Shown here: positions 49,313-59,890 of the stretch, in pieces | How positions within the stretch are numbered: position 1 is the first letter of the stretch | How the letters are laid out: the number at the start of each line of letters is the position of its first letter | Assembly: GCA_021776825.1 (NCBI GenBank) | Contig: JAJFFG010000107.1 | Coordinates: 44,038 to 108,037, forward strand | DNA length: 64,000 nt | From: Planctomycetota bacterium | GTDB lineage: Bacteria > Planctomycetota > JAJSAM01 > JAJVHW01 | Direction: 5' to 3' | Notes under the pieces: generated by a model | What the model saw: only the letters and a program-made list of their open reading frames with translations | Told to the model about the DNA's origin: nothing | The model's database searches: none | Translations under genes and position numbers: made by a program

Positions 49313-49610
49313 CCGGGCAGTGTCGGCCGAGAGGGGGGACGGAACAAGAAGCCCGGAGCGGCGCTGCAGCATGAGGCACCGCGCGCGATCGGGCGCAGCC
49401 GCAGGTCGGCGAAGCCACGGGCCGAGGCTGGCCAGGCGTGCCGCGTGCGAGTACGTGCTTCTGACGGTTGGGTTAAGACCGGATGCAGCGCGTACCGATG
49501 TTGCGGTGAGGCTGCGCCGCGCACGACGGCGGGCTCAGTCACAGCATCCGAGGCTGGCACGATCCGCGACGCATGAGCGTGGCAGGAGCGTGCCTGGGGG
49601 AACGCGACGA

Positions 49611-50396
49611 ATGGACACGCTGCACTTCGAGCGACGCGAGCTCAAGTACGTCGTGCCCGAGAACCGCATCCCGGCGCTGCGCCGTTTCATCGCGCCGTAC
49701 ACCCGTCTGGATCACAACGGGGCGGGCCTGCCCGGCAACCGCTACACGATCCACAACGTGTACCTCGAGACGCCGCGCATGGACTTCTACCGGGCGTGCC
49801 TCGACGAGTCGCCGGACCGCATCAAGCTGCGCATCCGGTGGTACGACGAGGAAGCCAACGGGCCGTTGTTCCTGGAGGTCAAGCACAAGGTGCGCGAGGT
49901 CGTCGTGAAGGACCGCGCACGGGCCACGCGCGACGAGGCGCTGGCCGTGCTGGACGGCAAGGTCCCGGCGGCAGCGGCAACCCTCGATCGCGGCGACTGG
50001 CGCCTCTTCATCGACCGCGCGACGACGATGACGGCCACTCCGCTCCTCTACGTGCGCTACACCCGAGAGGCGTACGAGAGCATCTTCGGCGAGTACGCCC
50101 GGGTCACGTTCGACCGCGCCATCTGCTTCCAGGAGGCCGGGCACGAGCACCTCCGCGAGAAGCCGAACGAGTGGACGTACGTGGACGGTGCCTCGGCCAC
50201 CAAGGGCATCCCGCGCGCCGCGATCATGGAACTGAAGACCGAGCGCGGCACCGCGCCGCGCTGGATGGCCGATCTCGTCTCCCACTTCGGCTTGCGCCGC
50301 AGCGGGTTCTCCAAGTACGCGAACTCCGTGCGCTGCTGCCTCGAGTCGACCGATCGACTCCGCGGCTCAGCCCGTTCCATGGTTCTGGCGGGGTAA
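49611..50396 (+). CDS. VTC domain (polyphosphate polymerase-like) protein
   Basis: MDTLHFERRELKYVVPENRIPALRRFI, LRIRWYDEEANGPLFLEVKHK, RYTREAYE. Confidence 0.85.
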   Translation: MDTLHFERRELKYVVPENRIPALRRFIAPYTRLDHNGAGLPGNRYTIHNVYLETPRMDFYRACLDESPDRIKLRIRWYDEEANGPLFLEVKHKVREVVVKDRARATRDEALAVLDGKVPAAAATLDRGDWRLFIDRATTMTATPLLYVRYTREAYESIFGEYARVTFDRAICFQEAGHEHLREKPNEWTYVDGASATKGIPRAAIMELKTERGTAPRWMADLVSHFGLRRSGFSKYANSVRCCLESTDRLRGSARSMVLAG

Positions 50397-50400
50397 CGCG

Positions 50401-51087
50401 ATGGAAGGTCTTCTCGGCAACTCTGCGGCATTCGAGCCGGGCATCCCCTGGCAGACGGTGCTCGTGTCGATGCTCACGTCGTTCGTGCTGTGTCACACCA
50501 TCGCGGCCGTCTACTCGTGGACGTTCCGCGGGCTCTCGTACTCACGCAGTTTCGTCGTCGCCCTGGCCCTCGCCGGGCTGGTCGCGACGATCCTGATGCT
50601 CGCCATCGGCAACAACATCGCACGCGGTCTCGGCCTGATGGGCACGCTCGCCATCGTTCGGTTCCGAACGACGATGCGCGATGTACGCGACATGATCTTC
50701 ATCTTCGCCGTGCTCTCGATCGGCATCGCCTCGGGTGTGCAGGCGCTGGAGATCGCGTTGATCGGGACGACAACGTTCTGCGTCTTCGTCGTGCACCTGA
50801 CGTTCTCGCCGTTCGGCCGGAAGCAGCAGTTCGACGGCCTTCTCCGTCTGAACACGACGACCGACCCAGTCGTCGAGGAGCGCTTGAAGCACGTGCTGCG
50901 ACAGCACTGCTCGCAGTTCGTGCTCGTGAACCTGCGCGAGATCGCGCAGGGCGATCGCCTTGACCAGTCGTATCAGGTGAAGCTCCGCGAGCCGACGTAC
51001 CAACAGCACCTCATCGCAGCCATCGGCAGCGTCGGAGAGGTGAATGACGTCGCCTTGCTGATGCAGGACGAGTCGGTCGAGGTCTGA
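50401..51087 (+). CDS. DUF4956 membrane protein
   Basis: NNIARGLGLMGTLAIVRFRTTMRDVRDMIFIFAVLSIGIASG. Confidence 0.85.
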   Translation: MEGLLGNSAAFEPGIPWQTVLVSMLTSFVLCHTIAAVYSWTFRGLSYSRSFVVALALAGLVATILMLAIGNNIARGLGLMGTLAIVRFRTTMRDVRDMIFIFAVLSIGIASGVQALEIALIGTTTFCVFVVHLTFSPFGRKQQFDGLLRLNTTTDPVVEERLKHVLRQHCSQFVLVNLREIAQGDRLDQSYQVKLREPTYQQHLIAAIGSVGEVNDVALLMQDESVEV

Positions 51088-51089
51088 CG

Positions 51090-52262
51090 ATGGAACCCAC
51101 CTCGTCCGATCGATCCTCGGCATCGCCGCTCGCGGACCTGCTCCCGCCGCCGCGCGTGGCTCCGCTGCGCCGCCTCGGGCGCCTGCTACGTCGCTTCGCA
51201 CCGTTTGCCGTCTGGCTGGCTGCCGCAGCGGGAGCACTCCTGCTCTACGTGCAGCGACCGGAGGCCGATCATGCGCTCGGCTTCGGCGAGATCCACGAGG
51301 TGACGGCGGCGTCCGGCGCGTCCGGTCGCATCGCCACCGTGGAGGTCGAGCTCGGCCAGGTCGTCGATGCCGGCGATGTCATCGCCACGCTCGACACCCG
51401 CGAGATCGAGGCGCAGCTGCGCTTCGCCCACGCCCGCCTCGAGCGAGCTCGCACGCAGATCGACGCCGTCGAGGCGCAGCTCCGGATCGAACAGGACGAG
51501 CGCCGCGCGCAGGCCGCCTCGCGCCGCGCCAGCCACGAGGCCGAAGGGCGGCGTCTCCGCGCCGAAATCGGTCGGCTCACCGGTCTCGAGACCGTGGACC
51601 GCACCGAGATGCTCGGGCTCGATCCGCAGATCCAGCGCATTCGCCCGCTCGTCGAGAAGAAGCTGATGCAAGCCGAACGCCTCGAGGACTTGGTCCAGGC
51701 GCGCAACGTCCTCGAGTCGCGACTCGAGACGACGGCGGACCAGCTTGCCGCCTCGCGTCGCGAGCTGAGGGAGTGGGATGCGCTGGCGCCGCAGCCGCTC
51801 GTGGACTCCGACGTCCGCGCCCACCTCGTACCGCTCGAACTCGAGCTCGACGTCCAGGAGGCACGGGTTGCCGCGCTCCAGATCCAGCTCGAGTCCGCCA
51901 ACGTGCTCGCGCCGGCCTCCGGCACGGTGAACGCGATCGTCGGCCACCCCGGTGAGTGGTGCGAGGCGGGCGCCCCGATCGTGGAACTCGTCGTGCCGAG
52001 TACCGACCGCGTGACGGCGTTCCTCACGGGACCCCAGGTCTCGGCCGTCGCTGCCGGGACGCGGGCCGCAGTGCGTCCCCGCGATCGGGGCGGCGCTGCG
52101 CTCGAGGGTCGGGTCGTCACGGTCGCCGCGCGCGTGGACTCGATCCCGCAGCAGTTGCGGCTCGTGCCCGCGCTCCCCGAGTGGGGACGCCTGGTGACGA
52201 TCGTCCTCGACGACCCCGTCGACACCGTTCCCGGCGAGGTCTACCGCGTGAGCTTCCGGTGA
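51090..52262 (+). CDS. HlyD-like periplasmic adaptor protein
   Basis: Single N-terminal TM, lipoyl-like GRIATVEVELGQVVDAGDVIATLDTREIEAQL, coiled-coil, APASGTVNAIVGHPGEWCEAGAPIVELV. Confidence 0.82.
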   Translation: MEPTSSDRSSASPLADLLPPPRVAPLRRLGRLLRRFAPFAVWLAAAAGALLLYVQRPEADHALGFGEIHEVTAASGASGRIATVEVELGQVVDAGDVIATLDTREIEAQLRFAHARLERARTQIDAVEAQLRIEQDERRAQAASRRASHEAEGRRLRAEIGRLTGLETVDRTEMLGLDPQIQRIRPLVEKKLMQAERLEDLVQARNVLESRLETTADQLAASRRELREWDALAPQPLVDSDVRAHLVPLELELDVQEARVAALQIQLESANVLAPASGTVNAIVGHPGEWCEAGAPIVELVVPSTDRVTAFLTGPQVSAVAAGTRAAVRPRDRGGAALEGRVVTVAARVDSIPQQLRLVPALPEWGRLVTIVLDDPVDTVPGEVYRVSFR

Positions 52263-53554
52263 TGCGCCGGCTGCTTCTCGCCCTGACTCTCCCGCTCGTC
52301 GCCGCCTGCGCCACGTACGAGCCGACGCCGCTCGACCAGAGCGCGTTGCTGGAGGAACTTCGTTCGGTCACGGTCGAGGTGCCCTCCGACGGGTTGGAGG
52401 TCGAACAGGCCGTCGCCCTCGCGCTCGTCCAGCATCCAGACCTCCACGTGGTCCGGCGCGACCAGGAGATCGCAGCGGGGCTCGTCGTGTCGGCGCGTGC
52501 GTGGGACAACCCGGACCTGCGGCCGCGACTGCAGAACATCTACTCCGGCGCGCGCGACTCGATCCAGTGGGCTCTCGATCTGCGCGTGTTTCCGCGCGCG
52601 CCCGGCGAGACCGCCGCCCGTGAGGCGCGCGCCCAGGCGCGCGAGCAGCACGCACTGGCGATCATCGAAGAGACGGAGAGCCGCATCGCCGTCGAGACGC
52701 GCATCGCACACGCGCAGCTCGTGGCACTCGACACGCAGATCGGCATCGTCCGCGCAGCCGAACAGTTGCACTCCCGTGTGGCGACGATCGTGACGGAGCA
52801 GGTCGAGGCTCAGGTCAGCACGCGCATCGAAGCGGTTCTGGTCGAGCTCGCGCAGGAAGAGCTCGCTGACGAGAGTGCGTCCCTCGTGGCGCAGCGCGCC
52901 ATCGCCGAGGCGCACCTGGCCTCGCTCATCGGAGCACCGCCGGATGCAACACTCGCCGTTCGGCGCGCTGCCCGCGGACAGAGCGTCGCGATCCCGTCGC
53001 AAGCCGAGCTCGAGGAGCAGGCCGTGGCGGCTCACCCGGCGTTGCGCGCCCTCGCCGCCGCGTACGAGGACCAAGAGCAGCGGCTCCGACTCACACACAT
53101 CGCACACTCGCCGTGGCCGAACTTCCTCGCGATCGCCGGTGGGGGAGACGCGGGCGACGCGGTGGTGGACGCCGACGCGTCTCTCACGCTCCCGGTGTTC
53201 CACTCGGGTGAACACGACATCGCCGTGGCGGAGGCCCGTCGCGACCGCGCGCGCGATGCGTACCGCGCCCGGCTTCACGCAGTCCGTGGGGAGATCCGAC
53301 GTGCTTCGCTCGCGCTCCGAGAGCACGAGCGCCGGCACAACGCCCTCTCCCGACGCCTGGGTCCCCTCCTGGACCGTGCGGAGCAGCTCGTGCGCTCCGT
53401 CCTGGACGCCGGTGGCGCGAACCCGCTCGCCCTCCTCGCGATCGAGATGCGAGTGCTCGACCTGCGTCGCGATACCGCGCAGGCCGCGTTCGAGCGTGAC
53501 CGCGCGCGAGCCGAACTCGCCGCCGCGACCGGCTCCGCCCTCGCCGCCGAGTGA
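52262..53554 (+). CDS. TolC-family outer-membrane efflux protein
   Basis: Lipoprotein-like LPLVAACATYEPTPLDQ; long helical domain, VEQAVALALVQHPDL. Confidence 0.82.
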   Translation: MRRLLLALTLPLVAACATYEPTPLDQSALLEELRSVTVEVPSDGLEVEQAVALALVQHPDLHVVRRDQEIAAGLVVSARAWDNPDLRPRLQNIYSGARDSIQWALDLRVFPRAPGETAAREARAQAREQHALAIIEETESRIAVETRIAHAQLVALDTQIGIVRAAEQLHSRVATIVTEQVEAQVSTRIEAVLVELAQEELADESASLVAQRAIAEAHLASLIGAPPDATLAVRRAARGQSVAIPSQAELEEQAVAAHPALRALAAAYEDQEQRLRLTHIAHSPWPNFLAIAGGGDAGDAVVDADASLTLPVFHSGEHDIAVAEARRDRARDAYRARLHAVRGEIRRASLALREHERRHNALSRRLGPLLDRAEQLVRSVLDAGGANPLALLAIEMRVLDLRRDTAQAAFERDRARAELAAATGSALAAE

Positions 53555-53597
53555 ATTTTGGCCTCAACTCAGGGCGACCGGATTCCGAAGAGGAAGC

Positions 53598-56006
53598 ATG
53601 ATCGTCTTCTCCCAGGGAGGCCGCTCGCGGCCCGCGGTATCGTTGTCCCTCGCCCTCGCCGGGCTCGTCACTCTGGCGACACCGGCGTTCGCGGCTGATC
53701 CGCCCGAGGTCATCCCCGGACAGAAGCTGTCCGGGTCGGTGCTCTCCAGCGAGCACGTCACCGTGCATCTGCGCGGCGTGGAGGGCACGCTCCTCACGCT
53801 GAAGATGAAGGCGACGAAGACCACTCCCGGACTGATCCCCGGCATTCGCCTACGCGATCCGGACGACGTCGACATCGACCTGACTCCGTACCTCAAGCGC
53901 TCCGCCACCGGCAACAAGGTCGTCATCAAGAACCTCCCGTTGCCGATCAGCGGCTCGTACGAGATCGAGATCGATGGCGACGACGGGACCGGCGGCAGCT
54001 TCGTCCTCGTGACGAAGGGCAAGACGCCCAAGAAGTACAAGGGTGAGCTGACCGTGACGGCTCCGGACGAGAGCGTCCCGGTGCCGTTCGACACGCACAT
54101 CGCCGACATCGCGCAGCTCAAGATCAAGGCCGCTCCCGGTTCGGCGATCTCGCCGTGGGTGCGCGCGTTCGTGCCCGAGAGCGGCGACGAGACGGTGATC
54201 GGCACCGCGACGAAGAGCGACAAGATTACGATGTCCGCGAACGGTCGTCACCGCTTCGACGTGACGGGCGCCGCGGGCTCCATCGGCACGTTCCGCTACA
54301 TCCTCGTCGTCAAGCGCACGCCGGCCCCGAAGGGCCTCGGCGACATCCGCGACTACGTCAAGGGCGCCGGCGACTTGGAGGATAACCAGGAGCTCTACGC
54401 CGAGACCGGCCTCAACGTCGTCGACATCTACGTGACGATCGACTCCGCCGACAACCCGGAGTCGGAGGAGGATCTCGGCTGCGACCACATCGATCACACG
54501 AACGGGATCGGCACGACGCTCGACGACGTCGATGACGACACGAACGCTTCGGACGACTGCGTGCCGCAGGTCAACGTGCGGGTGACGATGGACGGTCTCG
54601 TCGACGAGATCGTTGGACCGAATGGCGAGATGCGCGTTCGCGGCCACTCGACCCGCTTCTCACGTCAGAAGTCCTATCGCATCAAGCTGAAGAGCACCGA
54701 CGCGAACGAGCACTGGCGCGGGCAGCGCTACCTGAACCTCAACAAGCACCCCTACGACCTGACGCGCTTCCGCAACAAACTGGGCTTCGATCTGCTGGCG
54801 CAGACGCCGCACATCACCAGCCTGCGGACGCAGTTCGTGCGGCTCTTCGTCGACCAGAAGGACGGCGCGGGTTCCGTCGACTACGGGCTCTTCACACACG
54901 TCGAGCGACAGGCCGAGCGCTTCCTCGCGGCCCACGGCCTCGATGAGCGGGCCAACGTCTACAAGGCCGAGTTCTTCGAGTTCCTGCGCTACCCGGATCA
55001 TCTGAAGCTCGAGAGCGATCCCGAGTTCGACGAGACGGAGTTCAACCGCATCCTCGAGCCGAAGGCAGGATCGAACCACCGCGCCCTGCTCGAGATGCTG
55101 GATGCCGTCAACGACTTCGACAACGACTTCGACACGGTGTTCTCGACGTTCTTCAACGAGGAGAACTATCTGACGTGGCTGGGCACGAGCATCTTGTTCG
55201 ACAACCGCGACACCAACTCGCAGAACTTCTTCCTCTACTCGGAGAAGGACAAGCCGACCTTCTACTTCCTCCCCTGGGACTATGACGGCGGCTGGGACTT
55301 CTACGGGCAGCCGAACGAGGCCGAGGTCCCGTCGCTGTCGCGATGGCAGAGTGGCGTGTCGAACTGGTGGGGCGTGATGCTCCACCGGCGCTTCCTGCAG
55401 CAGCCCGGGAACCTCGCGAAGCTCCAGGCGAAGCTCGAGGAACTAAAGACGACGCACACGACGGCGGCGCGCATTCAGGCGCTCGTCGACTCGTACCTGC
55501 CGGTCGTCCGCCAGTTCGTCGAGCGCAGCCCGGACCTCGACCGTCTGCCGGCGCTCGACGACGACACGGAGCAGACGAAGCTGGCCGAGTTCGAGGTCGA
55601 GGCCAACCGCATGCAGTCCGTCATCGAGCAGAGCTATCAGAACTTCCTGAACACGCTCGAGCGTCCGATGCCGATCTACATGGCCGCCGTGCCGCTCGAC
55701 GCCGACATGGACTTCCGCTGGGACCCGTCCTTCGACCTGCAGGGTGACGGACTGACGTACGACTTCGCGGTCGCTACGTCGGCGTCGTTCGAGGCGCCGA
55801 CGATCGTCGCATCGAGCAACGGACTGATCGACACGACCTCGCTGAAGGTGCCGCTCGCGAACCTGCCGGCCGGCACCTACTACTACCGCGTGATCGTGCG
55901 CGACGACCGCAACCCCTCGGTGAACTTCCAGGTCGCGTTCGACACGTATCGCGATCCGGTGACGCGCGAGAAGCACTTCGGCGTCCGCGAGCTCGTCATC
56001 GAGTAG
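53598..56006 (+). CDS. CotH kinase-family protein, exported
   Basis: EMRVRGHSTRFSRQKSYRIKLK, RNKLGFDLLAQ, FVRLFVDQKDGAGSVDYGLFTHVE, NRDTNSQNFFLY, FLPWDYDGGWDFYG. Confidence 0.9.
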   Translation: MIVFSQGGRSRPAVSLSLALAGLVTLATPAFAADPPEVIPGQKLSGSVLSSEHVTVHLRGVEGTLLTLKMKATKTTPGLIPGIRLRDPDDVDIDLTPYLKRSATGNKVVIKNLPLPISGSYEIEIDGDDGTGGSFVLVTKGKTPKKYKGELTVTAPDESVPVPFDTHIADIAQLKIKAAPGSAISPWVRAFVPESGDETVIGTATKSDKITMSANGRHRFDVTGAAGSIGTFRYILVVKRTPAPKGLGDIRDYVKGAGDLEDNQELYAETGLNVVDIYVTIDSADNPESEEDLGCDHIDHTNGIGTTLDDVDDDTNASDDCVPQVNVRVTMDGLVDEIVGPNGEMRVRGHSTRFSRQKSYRIKLKSTDANEHWRGQRYLNLNKHPYDLTRFRNKLGFDLLAQTPHITSLRTQFVRLFVDQKDGAGSVDYGLFTHVERQAERFLAAHGLDERANVYKAEFFEFLRYPDHLKLESDPEFDETEFNRILEPKAGSNHRALLEMLDAVNDFDNDFDTVFSTFFNEENYLTWLGTSILFDNRDTNSQNFFLYSEKDKPTFYFLPWDYDGGWDFYGQPNEAEVPSLSRWQSGVSNWWGVMLHRRFLQQPGNLAKLQAKLEELKTTHTTAARIQALVDSYLPVVRQFVERSPDLDRLPALDDDTEQTKLAEFEVEANRMQSVIEQSYQNFLNTLERPMPIYMAAVPLDADMDFRWDPSFDLQGDGLTYDFAVATSASFEAPTIVASSNGLIDTTSLKVPLANLPAGTYYYRVIVRDDRNPSVNFQVAFDTYRDPVTREKHFGVRELVIE

Positions 56007-56119
56007 CGCGACTCCCATCACGTCCCCCGGAAGTCCTGTAACGCCCGGCATCCCGTCTCAGGGAGGCTGTCGGCGGGACGCCCCAGTCGGGAGGCCTCAC
56101 ACGCAGCGACGGTGAGGCT

Positions 56120-58585
56120 ATGCTGGGTCCCAAGCCGGGGAGGTGCTGCTTGCGTCGAATCGCTCTGATCGCGCTTGGAACTGCCGGACTCTGTGTGGCC
56201 GCGGTCCCAGCCCACGCTGACGAGATCCGCGTGCCGAAGGATGCGCGAACGCTGAAGAAGGCTCTGAGCCGCGCTCAGCCCGGGGACACGATCCTCTTGT
56301 CCAAGGCGCCGCAGCGCGGCGTCGTCACGGTCCGCACGCCGGACATCGTCATCCAGGGCGTTGGCACCGTGCTGCGCGGGAAGCGCGCCGGGCGATCCGT
56401 GCTGCGCATTCGGGCCGATGGTGTGACCGTCCGGGATCTGCATCTCGTCGATGGCGCGATCGCAGTCGACGGAGATCGTGTCACGCTCGACGACATCGGC
56501 ATGAAGGGCATCGGCCAGGGCACGGCCATCTCCGTGCGCGGCGACGACGCGCGCATCGAGAACTCGAGCATCGGCACGACCGTGTACCGCGGAGCCGACC
56601 GCAACGTGATCGACGTCCAGGGCGCGGACGCCACCATCGTGGGCAACACGTTCAAGCGGGCCTCGCTCCGCAAGGCGAAGGACGGTCCGCGCGGCGCGTT
56701 CGCTGTCGTGCACGTGACCGGCCATGACGCCGAGGTCAGATCCAACACGCTCACGAACGGTCGGGGCGCCTGCGCGTTCCACGTCGTCGGTGATCGCGCA
56801 GAGGTTCGCGACAACGAGGCAAGTCAGTGCCCGGACGGCGTGCTCGTCGAGGGCGACGCGGCGCAGGTCACGGGGAACACGGTGCGCGACGGGTTCGGCA
56901 TCGCAATCGAACTGATCGGTGATGACCACGTCGCGAGCGAGAACACGCTCGAAGGTCGCAGCGGAGATGGCATCACGTTCCGCGGCGAGCGACCGACCGC
57001 CGACGGCAACTCGCTGTCGATGGGGGCGTACACGATCCCGAACCCGACGATTGTCAAGACCCAGCGGATCAAGACCGAGTCGGGCACGCGCTGGCAGAAG
57101 GTGTCGATCCCGTGGGATGTCACGCCCGGTTGCCCGGCTGTCGCCGTCGTCGACAACACCACCGGCGCAACGATCTCGAACAACCACATCGAGCACACGA
57201 TCGGCACCGGTGTTCACGTGCGCGCGGATGACGTCGTCATCGAAGACAACGTGTTCGTGGCGACGGAGATGGCCGCGCAGGCCGTCGAGGCCGAGGGCGA
57301 CGACCTCGTCATCACCGGGAACACGATGAGCGTGAACGACCTCGGCTCCGTGCATGTCGTCGGCAACGGCACGGTCGTCGAGGACAACGACTTCGCCGGC
57401 GGGATCAGCGGGGACGCCGTGATCACACTGGAGGGCGACGAGGTTGCCGTGCGGGACAACGAGGTCCTCGCCCCCTTTGATCGCGGCCTGCACGTCGATG
57501 GTGATGAGGCGTTCGTCGACTCCAACGTGTTCCAGGTCCCCGGGACGATCGATGACGACGGCGCGAACGTCGTCCTGATCGAGGGGCGCCGAACGCAACT
57601 CGTCCGCAATCGGCTCGTCCCCTATGACGATCAGGAGATCCAAGAGGGCCTTGTCGGGTTCGTCGTCGACGGGAGCGAGTCTCTTGTCGCAGAGAACGTG
57701 GTCGAGCCCATTGCCTCGGACGACTACCGCGTCCAGCGGTACGGAATCATCGTGCACGGGAACGACCAGGTCATTCGCGACAACGTCGTGCTCGAGCCAC
57801 GCGGCAGCGGGATGTACATCACCGGAGATGACAGCCTGATCTGCGACAACGTCATCGCCCAGACGCCGGGTCCGCGAGGCGGTGGGTACAGCGACGGCAT
57901 CCAGCTGCGCGGCGACCGCAATCGCGTCGAGCGCAATGAGATCGCGTCGAGTTGGGATGATGGCATCGTCGTGCTCGGCGACGGGAACCTCATCACCGAC
58001 ACCGTGATCGTCGACACGAAGTCGACGGGCATCTACGTGAGCGGGGACCACAACCAGGTGCTCCGCAGCTCGATCTCGGATCCGTACCAAGACGGCATCT
58101 TGATCGTCGGCGACGACAACCTCGTCGAGGACGCCTTCGTCGATGGCGGCACCCGCTTCGGTCTGAACGTTCGGGGCAGCGACAACGAGATGTGCGATGT
58201 CCTGGTCCGGGCGCCGGCGAGCGGCGGCTGGGGCGGCGGGACGGCCGGCGCCTGCATCGAGGGCAACGGCAACCACTTCGAGGACGTGCGCATCGACGGC
58301 AGCGCCACTCACGGCGTGGTCGTCCGCGGCGTCTCGAACCACTTCGAGCAGGTCACGGCGGCCGACTCCGGCGAGAGCGGCTTCCGGCTGGAAGAGGGCT
58401 TCCTCAACACGCTCGAGAACTGCGTCGCGACCGGCAACGGTCTCTGCGGCCTCGAGAACCTCGTCTCGTCGACCACCGTGATGCAGGGCACCTTCCGCGG
58501 GAACAACGACGTCGACGTGCTCACGAAGGAGCGCTGGGACCTCTTCAACGTCTCGGACGTCGGCTCGATCCAGAACGACTTCTAG
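56120..58585 (+). CDS. right-handed parallel beta-helix (NosD/PbH1-like) exported protein
   Basis: Signal peptide followed by many repeats of the form VEDNxFxGxxGDAVxLxGD. Confidence 0.85.
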   Translation: MLGPKPGRCCLRRIALIALGTAGLCVAAVPAHADEIRVPKDARTLKKALSRAQPGDTILLSKAPQRGVVTVRTPDIVIQGVGTVLRGKRAGRSVLRIRADGVTVRDLHLVDGAIAVDGDRVTLDDIGMKGIGQGTAISVRGDDARIENSSIGTTVYRGADRNVIDVQGADATIVGNTFKRASLRKAKDGPRGAFAVVHVTGHDAEVRSNTLTNGRGACAFHVVGDRAEVRDNEASQCPDGVLVEGDAAQVTGNTVRDGFGIAIELIGDDHVASENTLEGRSGDGITFRGERPTADGNSLSMGAYTIPNPTIVKTQRIKTESGTRWQKVSIPWDVTPGCPAVAVVDNTTGATISNNHIEHTIGTGVHVRADDVVIEDNVFVATEMAAQAVEAEGDDLVITGNTMSVNDLGSVHVVGNGTVVEDNDFAGGISGDAVITLEGDEVAVRDNEVLAPFDRGLHVDGDEAFVDSNVFQVPGTIDDDGANVVLIEGRRTQLVRNRLVPYDDQEIQEGLVGFVVDGSESLVAENVVEPIASDDYRVQRYGIIVHGNDQVIRDNVVLEPRGSGMYITGDDSLICDNVIAQTPGPRGGGYSDGIQLRGDRNRVERNEIASSWDDGIVVLGDGNLITDTVIVDTKSTGIYVSGDHNQVLRSSISDPYQDGILIVGDDNLVEDAFVDGGTRFGLNVRGSDNEMCDVLVRAPASGGWGGGTAGACIEGNGNHFEDVRIDGSATHGVVVRGVSNHFEQVTAADSGESGFRLEEGFLNTLENCVATGNGLCGLENLVSSTTVMQGTFRGNNDVDVLTKERWDLFNVSDVGSIQNDF

Positions 58586-58603
58586 CCCTCAGCCAGCGGC
58601 GCA

Positions 58604-59842
58604 TCAGCGGGACGTGACGAGGACCTCGCCAGTCTTCGTCACGCCCCAGGTCTCTCCCGGGGCCAGCAGCGTCCACGCACGCCGGATGCCTCGATCGCCG
58701 TCGGCGCCTGGCGAGCCCTTGCGGCCCGTGTGGTCGAGCATCGCTAGCGCGACGTAGGCACCATTGGTGCGGACGCCGACCCCGCCGACGACGTGCACGT
58801 CTTGGGCCTCGTCGTACGGGGCCTCGAGTCCGAGCTTCTTCGCGAACGGCAGTCGCAGCTCGTACTGGTCCTTGGTCCGCTTCACCGTCACGAATGGCTT
58901 CGACTTCGAGAGGCGCTTCCATGCCTTGCCGAGAGGCGACTCGTCGCGCCCGCCGGCCTTCCCCCCGGCGCCGCCCTTGCCTCCTGCACCGCCCTTTCCC
59001 CCGACGCCACCGCGAGAGCCGACCGACGTGCCCTCATCAGGGCCGAGGACCGGATCCAGCATCTCGCGCGGGGCGTCTCTCAGGCGGAACGACACGAGTC
59101 GGTGGAGTCGCGAGAACCCCGGCGCGGAGCGATCGTCAGTGGGGAAGAGGGTCATGACGGTCGTGAGCACGTCGCGGGCCGACTCAGGACGCTCGGCAGC
59201 GACGTGCTGCGCAGCGATCTCCACGGCAGCGACGCTCGCCAGCTCGGTCCATCTGTGATCGACACAGGCGTCCAGGACGCTCTCGAGTCGTGGGAGCGCG
59301 TCGTCGTCGCTGCGCAGTGCCGACGCGAGCTCCGCGATCGTCGCGACGCCGAGGCCCGATCGCTTCTGCTTCGCTCGAGCGGCGAGTGCCTCGGACGCGA
59401 CGTCGAGGCTGCGCCGCTCGCCCGACGCGACGGCTGCGAACACGAGGTCGTACGCGAACGTATCGGCCGAGACGTAGGCACCGCCGCGTTCCGCGTCGAG
59501 CTCCGCCAACACCAGTGCGACGGCACTGACTCGATCGGAGGGCGACGAGTCCGAGGTCGTGCCCGGCTCGACCGCATCGCCAACCAGACGCGCGAACGGA
59601 CCGGGCAGTGGCTTCAGGAACTCGATGACGCCGTCACTGATCTGCCGCTCGATCGTGAGGTCTGCGTCGTCGTGCGCGGCGCGCGCTGCCTTCCCGAACG
59701 CCGTCGCCGCAGCGCCGACATCGCCGCTCTCGACGGCGGCCTCGGCCGTCGCGAGGAGTTCCTCGGCGCTCTCCTTTCCGGCGGTGGCCGGCGCGGCGAG
59801 CACTCCCAGAGTCAGCGCGAGAGCGGTGAACGAGCGGATCAT
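58604..59842 (-). CDS. exported hypothetical protein with Gly-rich linker
   Basis: Signal peptide MIRSFTALALTLGVLAAPATAG; GGVGGKGGAGGKGGAGGKAGG linker. Confidence 0.65.
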   Translation of the reverse strand: MIRSFTALALTLGVLAAPATAGKESAEELLATAEAAVESGDVGAAATAFGKAARAAHDDADLTIERQISDGVIEFLKPLPGPFARLVGDAVEPGTTSDSSPSDRVSAVALVLAELDAERGGAYVSADTFAYDLVFAAVASGERRSLDVASEALAARAKQKRSGLGVATIAELASALRSDDDALPRLESVLDACVDHRWTELASVAAVEIAAQHVAAERPESARDVLTTVMTLFPTDDRSAPGFSRLHRLVSFRLRDAPREMLDPVLGPDEGTSVGSRGGVGGKGGAGGKGGAGGKAGGRDESPLGKAWKRLSKSKPFVTVKRTKDQYELRLPFAKKLGLEAPYDEAQDVHVVGGVGVRTNGAYVALAMLDHTGRKGSPGADGDRGIRRAWTLLAPGETWGVTKTGEVLVTSR

Positions 59843-59890
59843 GGTGGCCTCCAGGCGCGTCATCCTACGGGATGCGCCGCGCTGGTGCCG

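Noticed and set aside
56018-58342. 774-aa minus-strand ORF
   Set aside because: Antisense shadow of the beta-helix gene on + strand; composition (Val/Asp/Arg-rich) is what the complementary GAC/GTC codons produce.
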